In this document: positions 50,031 through 60,615 of the stretch, piece by piece | Position numbering within the stretch: position 1 is the stretch's first letter | How the letters are laid out: every line of letters begins with the position of its first letter | Source: Tricholomella constricta | Taxonomy: Eukaryota > Basidiomycota > Agaricomycetes > Agaricales > Lyophyllaceae | Assembly (NCBI GenBank): GCA_013368375.1 | Contig: JAACJP010000009.1 | Span: 1-64,000 of the forward strand | DNA: 64,000 bases | Direction of reading: 5' to 3' | Notes under the pieces: generated by a model | Databases searched by the model: none | What the model saw: only the letters and a program-made list of their open reading frames with translations | Told to the model about the DNA's origin: nothing | Made by a program: the position numbers and the translations under genes

Positions 50031-50254
50031 AACTGGTCCCGTCTGAATTTGGAAACGAGCAGATCCGAGATTTTTCCGCGAGGTTCAAGCCCCGCGCTTA
50101 ATCAACGGTGAGACTCTCACACCGTCGACATTGTCTATGACCATCTTTCCATCCCACCGAGGACTCTTCAATGGCTAGTTTTACAAGGTATACACTATTG
50201 ATCATGTATTATACTAAGATATCTATGAATTAAGACTTCCATTAGTGGCATGAA

Positions 50255-50650
50255 TTAGTCAATGTCCAACATATCTGCATCCTCAAGATCCTCGACATCC
50301 TCCCAATCCATCAGCTCGTCGCGTGTGATTGGAGGCGTTACTGGCCCCTGTGACTGGCTGACAACAACCGTGATCCTGAAGTGCGAGGGTGGCGGGTGTA
50401 TGGGAATGACGACGTCGAGCGTTGATTATTCCGATGCTTTGTTGGGAATGGGCCTTCTGTAGGGCGGTCTGCCTGTGTCCCACCATCTGGGACGCCAGGA
50501 ACGCATGAAATCCCCGCTAGCCGACCAGTACACAAAGCGCGACGCGTCGGTGCGTGATTTCTCGATCGCGTCAATTTCCTTTTTCGGTGGTGCCCGAGAT
50601 GTCATTCTGCTATACTCATCGTCTGCTTCCACAACACCTGGAGGCCTCAA
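50255..50650 (-). CDS. Hypothetical ORF pair with acidic end
   Basis: KKEIDAIEKSRTDASRFVYW and WDTGRPPYRRPIP lie in one frame, and STLDVVIPIHPPPSHFRITV with an acidic end DWEDVEDLEDADMLDID continues after a stop or shift at about 50425. It looks like one gene broken once; function unknown. Confidence 0.35.
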
Positions 50651-50915
50651 GTAAAGTACGGAAAAGTTGTTTTTCTACCCCCTGATCCAATCCCCTCGTG
50701 CAGAATCTTTCAAAACTTGTTCATTTCTGAAATATGTGTGTTTTGAGGTCGGCATTTGTGCTATATAACATGAACCACAACTTCCATAAAGTTTTTGCAC
50801 GAGGGAAACTGTTTATTATTATCTTGCAGTAAATTCTTCTCATACAAGCGAGTATTTTCGTGCGCTAGATGAGGCTACAAAAACGAGGACCATATTTTCT
50901 GTACAGCGTCGGAGT

Positions 50916-51170
50916 TTAAATTGGCAGGGCGTTGCTGGACCCCAATAGGAGGGAATCAAAGACAGCTTTGGCATCACTGTTGATGTCCCCATCACCTCCA
51001 GTGAGGCCTATGGGGGACTCGTTGAATCTTGCCCACCGAGCCAGATTTTTGAGATGGTTGCGCCGACATTGACCTACAAGGTTACGGAAACATTGACCGT
51101 GACTGGTACAGCGACAGTATTGGCAAGGACAGATGCTGGTGGATTTACCGTCTAATAGTGTTCCTGACAC
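50916..51170 (-). CDS. Cys/His-rich small ORF
   Basis: 84 codons with CPCQYCRC, HGQC and GQCRRNH, a possible metal-binding cluster, then IGLTGGDGD. It could be the N-terminal zinc region of a CACTA-type transposase or an unrelated fragment. Low support. Confidence 0.25.
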   Translation of the reverse strand: MSGTLLDGKSTSICPCQYCRCTSHGQCFRNLVGQCRRNHLKNLARWARFNESPIGLTGGDGDINSDAKAVFDSLLLGSSNALPI

Positions 51171-51260
51171 TTGGTGTATTGACGGGGTATGGGGTCATCG
51201 TGATCGTACGGCTCAGGATCCGAAGGGACTATCCATCAATAAGATATTGGCTTCGGTAGC

Positions 51261-51582
51261 TTTTTTCTTCTTTTTTTTTTTTTTTTTGAAATCCATATTT
51301 ATACCCCGGCGCCCGGTCGCAGTCCAGCTGGTGTGTAGTACATGATATATCTACAGTGACAGTAATGGTGTTGCATGTAACGTGTGCATCTCGATATGCA
51401 GGCCGCTCGGAAGAGTTCCGCGTGGAGGCAGAATCTGCCAAATAGCGAGGGTGTGCTCACTGACAGGTTCCAAGTCGTAGAAGGACCCCTCCGCCTGGTG
51501 GCTAGCTTAGCCCTCCCAAGGGAAGGTACCGCAGGAATGACCCCGAGGCCCCCTTCTGACGGTTAGGTACCAATCAGTCGAG
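51261..51582 (-). mobile_element. SINE copy 2
   Basis: Full-length copy in the same orientation as copy 1, with a T run at 51261-51286 as its tail. A 5-bp gtagc flanks both sides (51256-51260 and 51582-51586), too short to be certain. It abuts and truncates Spt5-like gene 2. Confidence 0.85.
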
Positions 51583-53200
51583 TAGCCCGACGCCTTGTTG
51601 CTGGTCAGCAAATATCAGTCCAGCAGCAATTGCTTCGTCTCGCCTTAGCAAGCGGAATAGTTCAGGTACCCAGACGAGATCTTCTGGGCATGCTGGTTGG
51701 TTGTGCAGGCCTTCGTCAGGCTGCATACGATGTGCTAATCTGCAGTGATGCACCTCGCAGCCGTTGCGATTTCGCGCAGGCTGGTCTGGTGGTTTTCGCT
51801 TTGGTCTGGCCTTGGGAAAGGGTGGAGGTGGATTTTCGCTTGGGAAAGCAAAGGTCCGTGGGTTGACCTCGAGGAATTTGAGGTAATTCTGACGAGGATA
51901 GTAGGAGGATATATGAACGATTGCCTCATCCCCGACAATACTCTCGACAATGCCTACAGCTCCTTGCGCTTGCCCATCTGCAACCTTCACGGGTTGCCCC
52001 AATAATAAGCGACGCACCCCCATTATTTCCAAAGTACTGCGTAGAAAGTCATCGGGTATATGATGTTCAAAAAAGCGCAGTTCGTCTGGGGTGGGGATGG
52101 CTGCTTCAGGATAGAAATCTTCCATCTTCAAGCAAAGATATCTATTGCAGTATTCGTTGCATCTGAAAACAAATGTCTGGTTTCGTTTCTCTACAGCCTT
52201 CGCCCCAGACCTGCCTTACTTTGTAAGGGCTGGCTGAGGACGACTGAGGCAAGTTTTTGGACATAGAGCAGGACTAGCAGCTTGCGTACGTTTACGTTTT
52301 CCATGCTGAGTTGTTGTCCGGGGCTGGAGATTGATGCGAGGTACGACAAGGACCTTGACCCCCCAAACGTCAAAATCCTCCACATAGGCTAAATCACCGC
52401 GGTATGGGTGCGTTGTCAAACGAAGCGATGGGTGGAGGGGCGTGTATGAAATGGCAGGATGGGGCGTTGTTTGGCTCAATAACTTGAATATGTTGCCAGA
52501 AAACATCGGATATGCCTTGGCACACCTCCTGGACTAGTGTTTGAGGGTTGTGTTACACCAACTGCAAACAACTGAAACTCAACTCGACTGCAACTGGAAA
52601 CAACCCGACTTCCAGTTGCAGTTGGAGACAAAAATTATCAGTTGCAGTTGCAGTTGCACAGAATTCTGAGCACTCAGCAACCGGTTGCAACCGGTTGCAA
52701 CCGGTTGCAACTGGTCATGACTGATTGCAACATGACCACTGGTCATGGACCACTTGATGCAAGATCTTGCACCTCAGCTCAGTCAATCACTAAGGTACTG
52801 ATACCTCAGTTTATTTTACCTTGTAATACTTACATACACCAGTTCCCTGCCCAACATATATCACTGTCTTTACACTGCAGAACTTGTAGTGTAAGGATTG
52901 CACTGTTTAGTACACTCTAAAGCAGTTACGACCGGTCGTGACCGGTTACAACCGGTGTCAGGTCGTAACCAGTTGTAACCGGTTGCAAGTGGTCATGCGA
53001 CCGATACCAACCGGTTGCAGGCGGTCGAGTTGTCAGTTGGACCTTTGAAGAGACTTTTACGACCAGTCGAGGTCGTGTCGGGGCTGAAAATGACAAAAGA
53101 CTGGACCCGACATGACCCTCAAACACTATCCTGGACGTCACTGGATTTTGCAGCTTCAACAGCAATCCATCCAGGCATCGCTTCTTGATCCAGCACCACC
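51583..53200 (-). pseudogene. Spt5-like gene 2, interrupted by a hAT MITE and ended by a SINE
   Basis: PGWIAVEAAKSSDVQE (53185-53137) continues after removal of the 594-bp insert as VCQGISDVFWQHIQVIEP (52526-52470), completing an NGN-like end. A one-base shift near 52400 separates this from YRGDLAYVEDFDVWGVKVLV. YPEAAIPTPDELRFFEHH and a KOW-like PVKVADGQAQGAVGIVESI lie at 52120-51900. The remaining C-terminus is lost at the SINE. Upstream exons are absent. It is paralogous to gene 3 one to two kilobases away on the same strand. Confidence 0.8.
52535..53128. mobile_element. Non-autonomous hAT-type MITE
   Basis: 594 bp with 14-bp perfect terminal inverted repeats (tagtgtttgagggt) and the 8-bp target duplication tcctggac at 52527-52534 and 53129-53136. 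Eight-bp duplications and TAGTG-type ends indicate a hAT transposase. The interior is filled with palindromic ccggttgcaa and cagttgca words, which may be subterminal binding repeats. No ORF. Confidence 0.92.
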
Positions 53201-53277
53201 ACATGCACACAAGTCGCAACCTCGCAACCTCTTCTAGCCTCTCTAGCCTTTATTTCTCGTTCGATCTCCTGCACCTA

Positions 53278-53480
53278 TGAGCAGCTCCGACGCCTTTTTC
53301 ACCACTACACCACCGGGATCCTCGGAGATCCCAGTGGATCCAATGGATTGGGGAGGGGATGACCTCGAAAACCACCCCCCAACGCCCCCAGGCGCCCAGG
53401 GTGCCTTCCTCGATGAAATCATCGCGACCAGCGTCGCCCTCTGCCCCAACACGCGACCCAAAGCGTTGGAAGGGAGATAA
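53278..53480 (+). other. Orphan N-terminal-like ORF
   Basis: 67 codons starting MSSSDAFFTTTPPG with DPMDWGGDDLENHPPTPPG look like a disordered N-terminus and continue as acidic DDADDENVSQEG after one stop or shift. The reading ends where Spt5-like gene 3 sequence begins (about 53570). Probably a truncated gene start. Confidence 0.3.
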
Positions 53481-53559
53481 GGACAGATCGGACGATGCTG
53501 ACGATGAAAACGTGTCCCAGGAGGGATAGTACCGCCCATACAGATGACCCTGTTGCATT

Positions 53560-54840
53560 CTATGGACAATCAGGCAACGGGTCCCCAGTAACGCCCACAT
53601 GGGGTCCGGCTGCAACGACGACTTCGTCCCCGATTGTGACCTTCTTTCGCAAAGCGTCGACGGGCAACGTGAGCTGCATATTGACAGACGATAAACGAAC
53701 GACAGCCTCCTCGTCAATGACGCTTTCGACTGTACCAGAGGCACCTTGAGCTTGACCTGTCACTATCCTGACGGGATCACCTGAACACAGGCGACGCGCT
53801 GCCATGATTTCCAATGTATGTGCTATAAACTCTTTAGGAATGGACTTCGAGTGACTGAAGAGCGCTATTTCATCGATCGACGGGATGGCTGCATCGGGAT
53901 GGAAGTCATCCGTTTCTAAGCATAAGTGTCCATCGAGAAAGAGTTTGCCCTTGAAAACGAAAGCCTGGTTTCGAGTTTCGACGGACTTATGTCCCCAAAT
54001 CTCTATTACTTTGTCGGCATCGAAGAGGGCTTGCTGGTGACGGGCGGTGCTTGCCTTCCCACTTCGAGGAGGACTGCTGGTATGTGTCCGTTTTCCAATG
54101 GTTGACTTTCGGCGCCGAAAGTCGATGCGAGGGACAACTATGACGTCCGCCCCGTCGCTGTAATCCTTGACGAAAGCCAGATCGCCGCGGTATGCGTATT
54201 TCGTTAGGCGAAGCCAGGATGGACTGGAGCGTAAGTAGGAAACACTTTCTTTGAGCCAAGGTGGTCCATCCTTAGGCTCAACGACGTGTACCTGTTTGCA
54301 AAATACATTAGCAACACCTTGACACAACTCCTGAACATCGCTGGCTTTGGTCGCTTCCACGACAATCCAGCCAATTTTTTTTCATCAGGACGAAAGCCAC
54401 AGACTCCTCACACCCGGGCTGGGCTTGTTGTGTTAGAGCTGATTTTGAATATGTGGTGTTACTCACTTTCACGACAACCCACAGACACGGGTTACCAACA
54501 ACAAAAGACAAATCACGAGGTGAATGTGTGAGTGACAAATGCGAATCATTAGTGCGCCCTCGGGCACGCGCACGATCAAGCAAGGAATCCCAACCATCCT
54601 CTTGCGCACGGGTGTTTTCAAGCAAAGAAGATGGTGCGAGCGCGTCCGGTCTAGGGCGACAGGCTCGTCATCATCGTCTTTATTATCATCTTGGATGAAA
54701 CTATCTAGAGGAAGCGTAATTTCAAAAACAAAAACATCACAGATGTTGAAACCACGAACCTTCTTCGTTGACATCGTCCTCATCCTCGCTGGCATTGTCG
54801 ACGGTCGCTTCCAATCCCGCGATTGAATCTTGGAAGGGCG
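53560..54840 (-). pseudogene. Spt5-like gene 3
   Basis: LEATVDNASEDEDDVNEE (about 54810-54760) is the acidic N-terminus; DSFIQDDNKDDDDEPVALDR and EDGWDSLLDRARARG follow in shifted frames, then CLWVVVK, an intron, and GCEESVAFVLMKK (about 54430-54375). The next about 25 residues of the NGN-like region present in gene 1 are missing at an A8 run. The frame then runs open from 54360 to 53560: VQELCQGVANVFCKQVHVVE, YRGDLAFVKDY, and two KOW-like segments (PVRIVTGQAQGASGTVESV; DEVVVAAGPHVGV). At least two frameshifts (54625 and 54380) make it a pseudogene. Confidence 0.8.
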
Positions 54841-57800
54841 CACCCATGAAATTCGGAATATGCTGACCGGCACCAGTCCTACAGCGAGTGTAATGAGAAG
54901 ATGCAAGTGGATGTTCTGGCATAAAGGTGTGCCGTGGCGAGCCGCTAGGTCTTTTGTTCTTTGCACCGCCTCCAAAAGGTGTTCAACGGATTTCACAGCC
55001 AACATCATCATTGTCATCTGAATCGCTGGCGTCGATAATGTGATCGTCATCCTTTGCACTGCCGAGCCGACCGTTGGTCAGTCGATCACAGGTAGATACC
55101 CAATCGTATAAATTCAGAGAGCTCAACTCAGGAGCACGATAAATGTAGTCATGAACACGAGACATTCCATACACGTTATCGTTCTTTTTGAACAGCACGA
55201 CCCTCTCAGGCGGCATATTGCCATGCTCTTTTGCATTAGGCCATGATTTCTGTACCTCTACAAAATCCTGCCAATATACATCACGGAACTTATGACTGAC
55301 TGGTGTAGTGGTCTGGATTTTTGAGAAGATACAAACACATCATGGGCGACCCCATCTTGGCCTTGGCACTGAGAGAGTTAACAAGTTTCGTCATAAGGCT
55401 CCGAGCTTTTTCTTTTGACGAGTCGGAACTGGCAATGATTTCGGTGTTTTTACTTAAAGCACCACGTATCGCCTCGAATGCAACATAGCTTTTCATGCTG
55501 GCTTTAGTTACATACTTGGTAACATAGTACAGCACTCCCTTGATAGCTGTACCAGACCTGAGACTGGTTACATCCGTGTTGCAGCGGAACAAATAAGTGA
55601 CAGCATAGGTAAAAGTGTTCAACCACGGTTGCATCTTCCTGACATGCAAAGATCCTGTGACAGGATCAACTTCTGACTGAGGAAAGACGGTACGAGGAAA
55701 GCGTGCCTTGCACTTCTTCCATATGTTGTCAAGGCACCCGAGATATGGTTTGTTCCTTTTTACTGAGCCATCCTCTTTCATGTTAGCTTGACAGGTGTGC
55801 ACGTTTGTACGCCACAGTATGTCGTTGACGGTAGAGTGAAACTGTGTCCACCAAGGTGAAAGCTCTGCACACGACACACAGGCACTGCACTTGCTGACAC
55901 AAGGCGAAGGAGGGGGAACAGGCATTGTCTGTGTTGGCTTTGCATACATGGGATCTTGAGCAGCCCTTTTAACATCTTCAGCAACGACATCCATAGAAGG
56001 CGCATGAAATTCACCTTGATAAGCGGCTTCCAGATATTGGACGAATTTGTTTTGAAAGTCGGACGTCGGATCCAATACGGCCTTCCTAACAGCCTCTGGG
56101 CTAAGAGCATTGCGGATCCACACAAGTACATGGAAATGGAGAGTCAGACGACCTTGTTGCTCTACCGCACCGTAATAAGCAGATGCTTCGCCATAAATTC
56201 CAGCTTTGCCTGTACCAGAAAGCTTCAACCATAAAATGAAAAAAGTGGGCAGCAGCAACAGGATTCTTCGCAATCAGTCTAAAACGCTCGTCGTCTTCAC
56301 GGAGCACGAGTTCGAACTTCTCCTTCGTGTCCGCAAAATAAAGGCATATAGGGTGATTGATATCCGCTGGAGACAATGTTATGTACCAAGAAGGAGCACC
56401 TTGATTTGCGACAAGAGACCATATCTCATTCCGCATGTACTGTTTGCTGGCGTTAGAACCACATACTTTAGCTCCGCAGTGTTCCACGTCGTTGACCAGC
56501 CTGAAACATTCTTTTTCATCCGGCGTGACCGGCTTGAAGTGTTCACCAGCTGCAAGTTTCGAAGCTATGTCCTGTAACACGTCTTGGTTCACAGTAAGAA
56601 TTTGTTCTGCTATATGGCTAAACTTTGCTGTCTTTGCAACAAGATAGCTGCTAGTAGCAGCGGCCGCAATCTGATGATGACTGAATGCAGCAAACAGAAA
56701 AGCAATATCAGACTGAAAATCGTGGTACATAAGCAGATGTTTTTTATGTATCAGCACCCAAAGTAGTGGAACCCACACCTCCTAGGCCGTATGGAAACAA
56801 CCAAGGAAACATCTGAGGATATAGTGCAGGATTCTTAAAGATGGAAGACGGTTCGGAAGAATGACCTACGCGCAGTACTTTGCCACCAGAACGCCAATGC
56901 TTTAAAGCCAGGCCCTTCAAAACCTCTGTAGACTTGGCTCCTAAAGAGTCTCCGGTAAGACCATGAACCACAAAGGGACAGTCCCCATGTTCGACACCAT
57001 CTTCATCTTCGTCCTTGTGAAGACTCGAACCTTCAAAAGTTTGAATAGAACCACTCTCCCGATAGATAGGTTCCGTTTCAGGGTATTCAGCCAGATTATC
57101 TTCGGATATACCTACGTCAGCGTAGTCCGGATGGTTCAGCACAAGCCAGTCCAATGCAGTACGGATAAAATTCCGCCGAACTAAGTACTGGAGTCCGTTT
57201 GTAATCCTCCTCCGTTGGTACAAGGTAATGCTTTAAAGCCAGGCCCTTCAAAACCTCTGTAGACTTGGCTCCTAAAGAGTCTCCGGTAAGACCATGAACC
57301 ACAAAGGGACAGTCCCCATGTTCGACACCATCTTCATCTTCGTCCTTGTGAAGACTCGAACCTTCAAAAGTTTGAATAGAACCACTCTCCCGATAGATAG
57401 GTTCCGTTTCAGGGTATTCAGCCAGATTATCTTCGGATATACCTACGTCAGCGTAGTCCAGATGGTTCAGCACAAGCCAGTCCAATGCAGTACGGATAAA
57501 ATTCCGCCGAACTAAGTACTGGAGTCCGTTTGTAATCCTCCTCCGTTGGTACAAGGTCCTGTAAAAAGTATGGATATTCGTCGAGTTCTTCTTTCGGCGA
57601 AGGAAGCATGGAATAAATCTTAGGAGTTGGCGATTCAAAGAAATAATATGAGCCTTCATTCGATGCCTTCCCGAGGAGGCGACACGAACGAAACAGTTTG
57701 AGTGCCGCACTCTGGCTACCAAGAATTTTTCCATGTACGTAAGAACAGCTAGCGGAGCGGGCACTGAACCAAGCCACAGACCTCTTGCCAGAGCAAATTT

Positions 57801-58700
57801 AGGCACTCGGCCGTCGCGGATCGCCCGTCTGCAGCGAACACATATATGGTCGCAAGCGGAATCGAGGACTTCGCAAATAGGTTCGTCGCGATGCAAACGC
57901 TCTGCGCGAGTTGGGCCAGGTGCATGCAATATGTGAAGCAGCTGTTTCACTTGCTTCAGGGGAGACAGCTCAGAAAGAGGAGTCAGCCCACAGACAGCGC
58001 AGCCGGCTTCTTCGAAAACTTTTGGTGCAGTGGCCGCACAGAATGCTGAAACAACTTGTTCGACAAGAGCAGGGGGGGGAACATGGTCGTAGAGGCTTCC
58101 ATATCATCAAAAACAGTAGGAGATGCAGCGGAAACGGAATGTATCGGGGTGGTTTTGCGGGCAAGAAGCAACTTCTTGGGTGCAGGAACCGGACGAAGAA
58201 CAGTGGAATACAGGGTGCAGGCCATACAATCGTGACCTGCGAAGGAAGATAAAACATCCGCTCTACACACCGCCCCATTCAAAGAAACGTTGTGGATTCG
58301 AGCAAGTGATCGTAAGCGGCTTACGGGAAGATGCGGCAGCATGGCGCTTACGGGCGTGTTGACCACTACAAGCTGGGGATCGCTCATGTACTGCAAAAGG
58401 TCAGCACTATTGACATGAGCGAGGAATACAAGAATATAGTTATCCAATGATAGAGTAGAAGAGCGTAAGACGAAAGGCTCCACATCAATCACGTTAAAAT
58501 AACACGTATACGTCTGTTTCCGTGATTTTGGCGCAACAGGCGTAGGAGGAGGTGTGAGAGGAGCAAGCACCTCCCTGGGAGGCGTGAACACATCAATATC
58601 AGAGGATCCAGTTGAGAAAGAAGGCACGTCGTCAACATTATTTTCGACAGGAGAGGCAGGCTACTGACAGCCACGGATGCTGTCCTCCGCAGGAGGAGTG
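54830..58700 (-). pseudogene. Helitron Rep region, decayed; helicase part missing
   Basis: Read from high to low coordinates: a Cys-rich N-terminal region (CVRCRRAIRDGRVPKFALA, about 57830), LDWLVLNHLDYADVGISEDN, GDCPFVVHGLTGDSL, YPQMFPWLFPYGLGGVG (about 56780), YMRNEIWSLVANQGAPSWYI, the HUH motif in GRLTLHFHVLVW (about 56130), the tyrosine motif YYVTKYVTK (about 55520), then VVLFKKNDNVYGMSRVHDYI (about 55190) and HPLASSHYTRC with IPNFMGAP (about 54900-54850). Frames change at about 56220 and 56780 and by a 331-bp duplication. The Pif1-like helicase that should follow is absent; Spt5-like sequence starts directly. Helitron ends were not identified. Confidence 0.88.
56896..57557. repeat. 331-bp tandem duplication inside the Helitron
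   Basis: Copies 56896-57226 and 57227-57557 differ at about one position (near 57130/57461). Because 331 is not a multiple of three, the duplication shifts the Rep frame. Very recent. Confidence 0.95.
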
Positions 58701-59748
58701 GGCTGCTGCATAAAGCGTTGGCGTCTAGGTAGAGCATGAGGAGTTGCGTCCAATTGAAATACACTCAATATGAAAGGAGAACAGCAAACAAAACTCGTGC
58801 TTGTACATCTTCGACTTCACAGGAATTGAATGTTGATGGGCAAGCGTGCGAAGAACTGAAACTAGCAATTTTGGTACCAACGTAGGAAGAGAAGCTCGAC
58901 TATACAGAAAGCCTTGACTGACGGGATATTTGTACAGGTCGTTTGGTGTTACATGAGCTACAAAGACATACTTGGAAGCCCGTGAATCTGAAGAAGCATT
59001 ACAATTAAACAGAGGATGAAGGTCGACAAGTCAGAAAGCAGGAAGAGGAGCCCCACCTGAAGGCTTTGAAGAGATGCAACTCTGTGATGGCTCGTTGCAG
59101 AAAGACAAAAGGCACATACGAGAGACGACATAGGTTAAAGATACCACAAACATTAAGTGAGGCGTAACCAGGAAAGCACGTTGAGAGGGAAAGATCACGA
59201 GTACGCTTAACAATTTTTGGTGAGCGCAGCAGAATGCCGCTGACAAGATGCGGTTGCAGATCAAATGCAAGAAATGGACCTTAAATAATGTACAGAGTGG
59301 TGGATACGGCAACAAACACGCACGAAGCGCCAAAAACGAACACCCGCGAGGGGCAGATAACATGAGACAAGCGCGGAGCATTGGTACGGGATTTGATAAA
59401 CACGCACGGAGCGCCAAAAATGAACACCCGCGAGGGGCAGACAACATGGAATAAGCACGGAGCTTCGGTACAGGGACACGGAGATGCGAGATAGGTCCAA
59501 CTGGCACACCAGTGAGAGGGCTTAGACCACTGGACGCGTTGGATGTCTGTATGCATATCAGATAGATTTGTAGATAAGAAAAAGCAGATAGGACGCACCA
59601 GCTGGGACGAAAACTCATGCAGCAGAACGTCTTGGATTGTACAGCGATCAGGCAAAAGCGTAAAAATTAAACACGACGACTCACGTGGCAGGTCTTGGGC
59701 ATATAAAACACCGTTAGAAGAACAGGCCAGCGCCGTGAATATCAGAGC
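58701..59748. other. Helitron 5' side, no gene; 84-bp direct repeat
   Basis: Non-coding by inspection. At about 59317-59450 the words aaacacgcac, gcgccaaaaa and gaacacccgcgaggggcaga occur twice with a spacing of about 84 bp. Open frames on the minus strand across this part follow from the repeat. Confidence 0.5.
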
Positions 59749-59944
59749 TGTAAGGACACAGGTCCATACTGGTCACCTGTTGTTGGCATTGTTTGGCAAC
59801 GCCTTCGGCGTTGCCTATATCTATTGTTTATATCTATTATTTTAAGTAGATCTTCGCAACTTCATGTATAACTAGCAGAAAAATGACATCTGGTCAAGCT
59901 CGGTTATAGTGTGAATTGCAAGGTCGTCCTGTAGCACGGCTACA
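59749..59944 (+). repeat. Left LTR
   Basis: 196 bp, TG..CA. It contains a perfect 9-bp hairpin with a 3-nt loop (59795-59815), also kept in the right LTR, where only the loop differs (ttc versus ttt). Confidence 0.93.
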
Positions 59945-60063
59945 TTTTTTTGAGCTATCCAGCTCTACTGCTATATACAGCTATATCCCGCTATAACCCA
60001 CTATCTGCTTCTTTTCTCAACCTGGCCAGTCAAACCCCTTTTGGCCAACACCGACATCTTGAT

Positions 60064-60615
60064 ATGACATCGAGAACCACCCAGGACCATGCGACACGCG
60101 CATGGACACATGAGGCCGCGGACACGTGGCCACGTCACTCGTCGGAACCGCAGCCTGCAGCTCGGAGAGGCTTTTCGATGCTCGAAGCATCGAAATTGAT
60201 GCCACGTCACACGGCAGAACCGCCGGTGACGGCTCCCTCGAGCAAACTCGAGCCGTACCTATGGAACAGCACAGGCGAATCTTCGTCGCCTGTGCACAAA
60301 GATTGGATCGAGCTCGCCCTTTTACGGCGCGAGCTTCAGTTATTCTGGTTGACTACTAGGATAACCAACGAAAGTCAACGACGTAGGCTCGAAGCCTGCG
60401 CCGAAAAAGTCGTATCAAGGTACTATGGACTAGTATACATTGATGTAGGACATACCGAGTACCTACAACGATATATGGATGCGCTACGTGCACTCTATCA
60501 AGAATGGTGCAGTCAAAGAACCGCACCGACTACGATTACTACACCTTTGATTTGGGAGGCCAGTCCTGGGCGACGACGGATGTCCAGAGCGAATACCGGC
60601 GTCGGAGGCTGCTAG
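60064..60615 (+). CDS. LTR element ORF1, unknown function
   Basis: 183 codons from MTSRTTQDHATR. The C-terminal half is helical with ESQRRRLEACAEKVVSRYYG and YLQRYMDALRALYQEW. A similar pattern (EYRRRRLLEATEKMYRKYG, TLRNVIEIYRKRR) opens ORF2, so the two may be repeats of one domain, weakly conserved. ORF1 overlaps ORF2 by 112 nt in the -1 relation, as gag and pol often do, but I see no classic slippery heptamer. Length and basic-helical character would suit a small capsid-like protein; this is a guess. Confidence 0.45.
   Translation: MTSRTTQDHATRAWTHEAADTWPRHSSEPQPAARRGFSMLEASKLMPRHTAEPPVTAPSSKLEPYLWNSTGESSSPVHKDWIELALLRRELQLFWLTTRITNESQRRRLEACAEKVVSRYYGLVYIDVGHTEYLQRYMDALRALYQEWCSQRTAPTTITTPLIWEASPGRRRMSRANTGVGGC

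Noticed and set aside
50060..50110. B-box-like gaggttcaagccccgcgc
   Set aside because: No A box, anticodon arm or acceptor stem at tRNA distance.
59944..59975. Primer-binding site after the left LTR
   Set aside because: The T run and gagctatccagctc do not resemble a tRNA 3' end; it is more likely a small hairpin or another priming mode.
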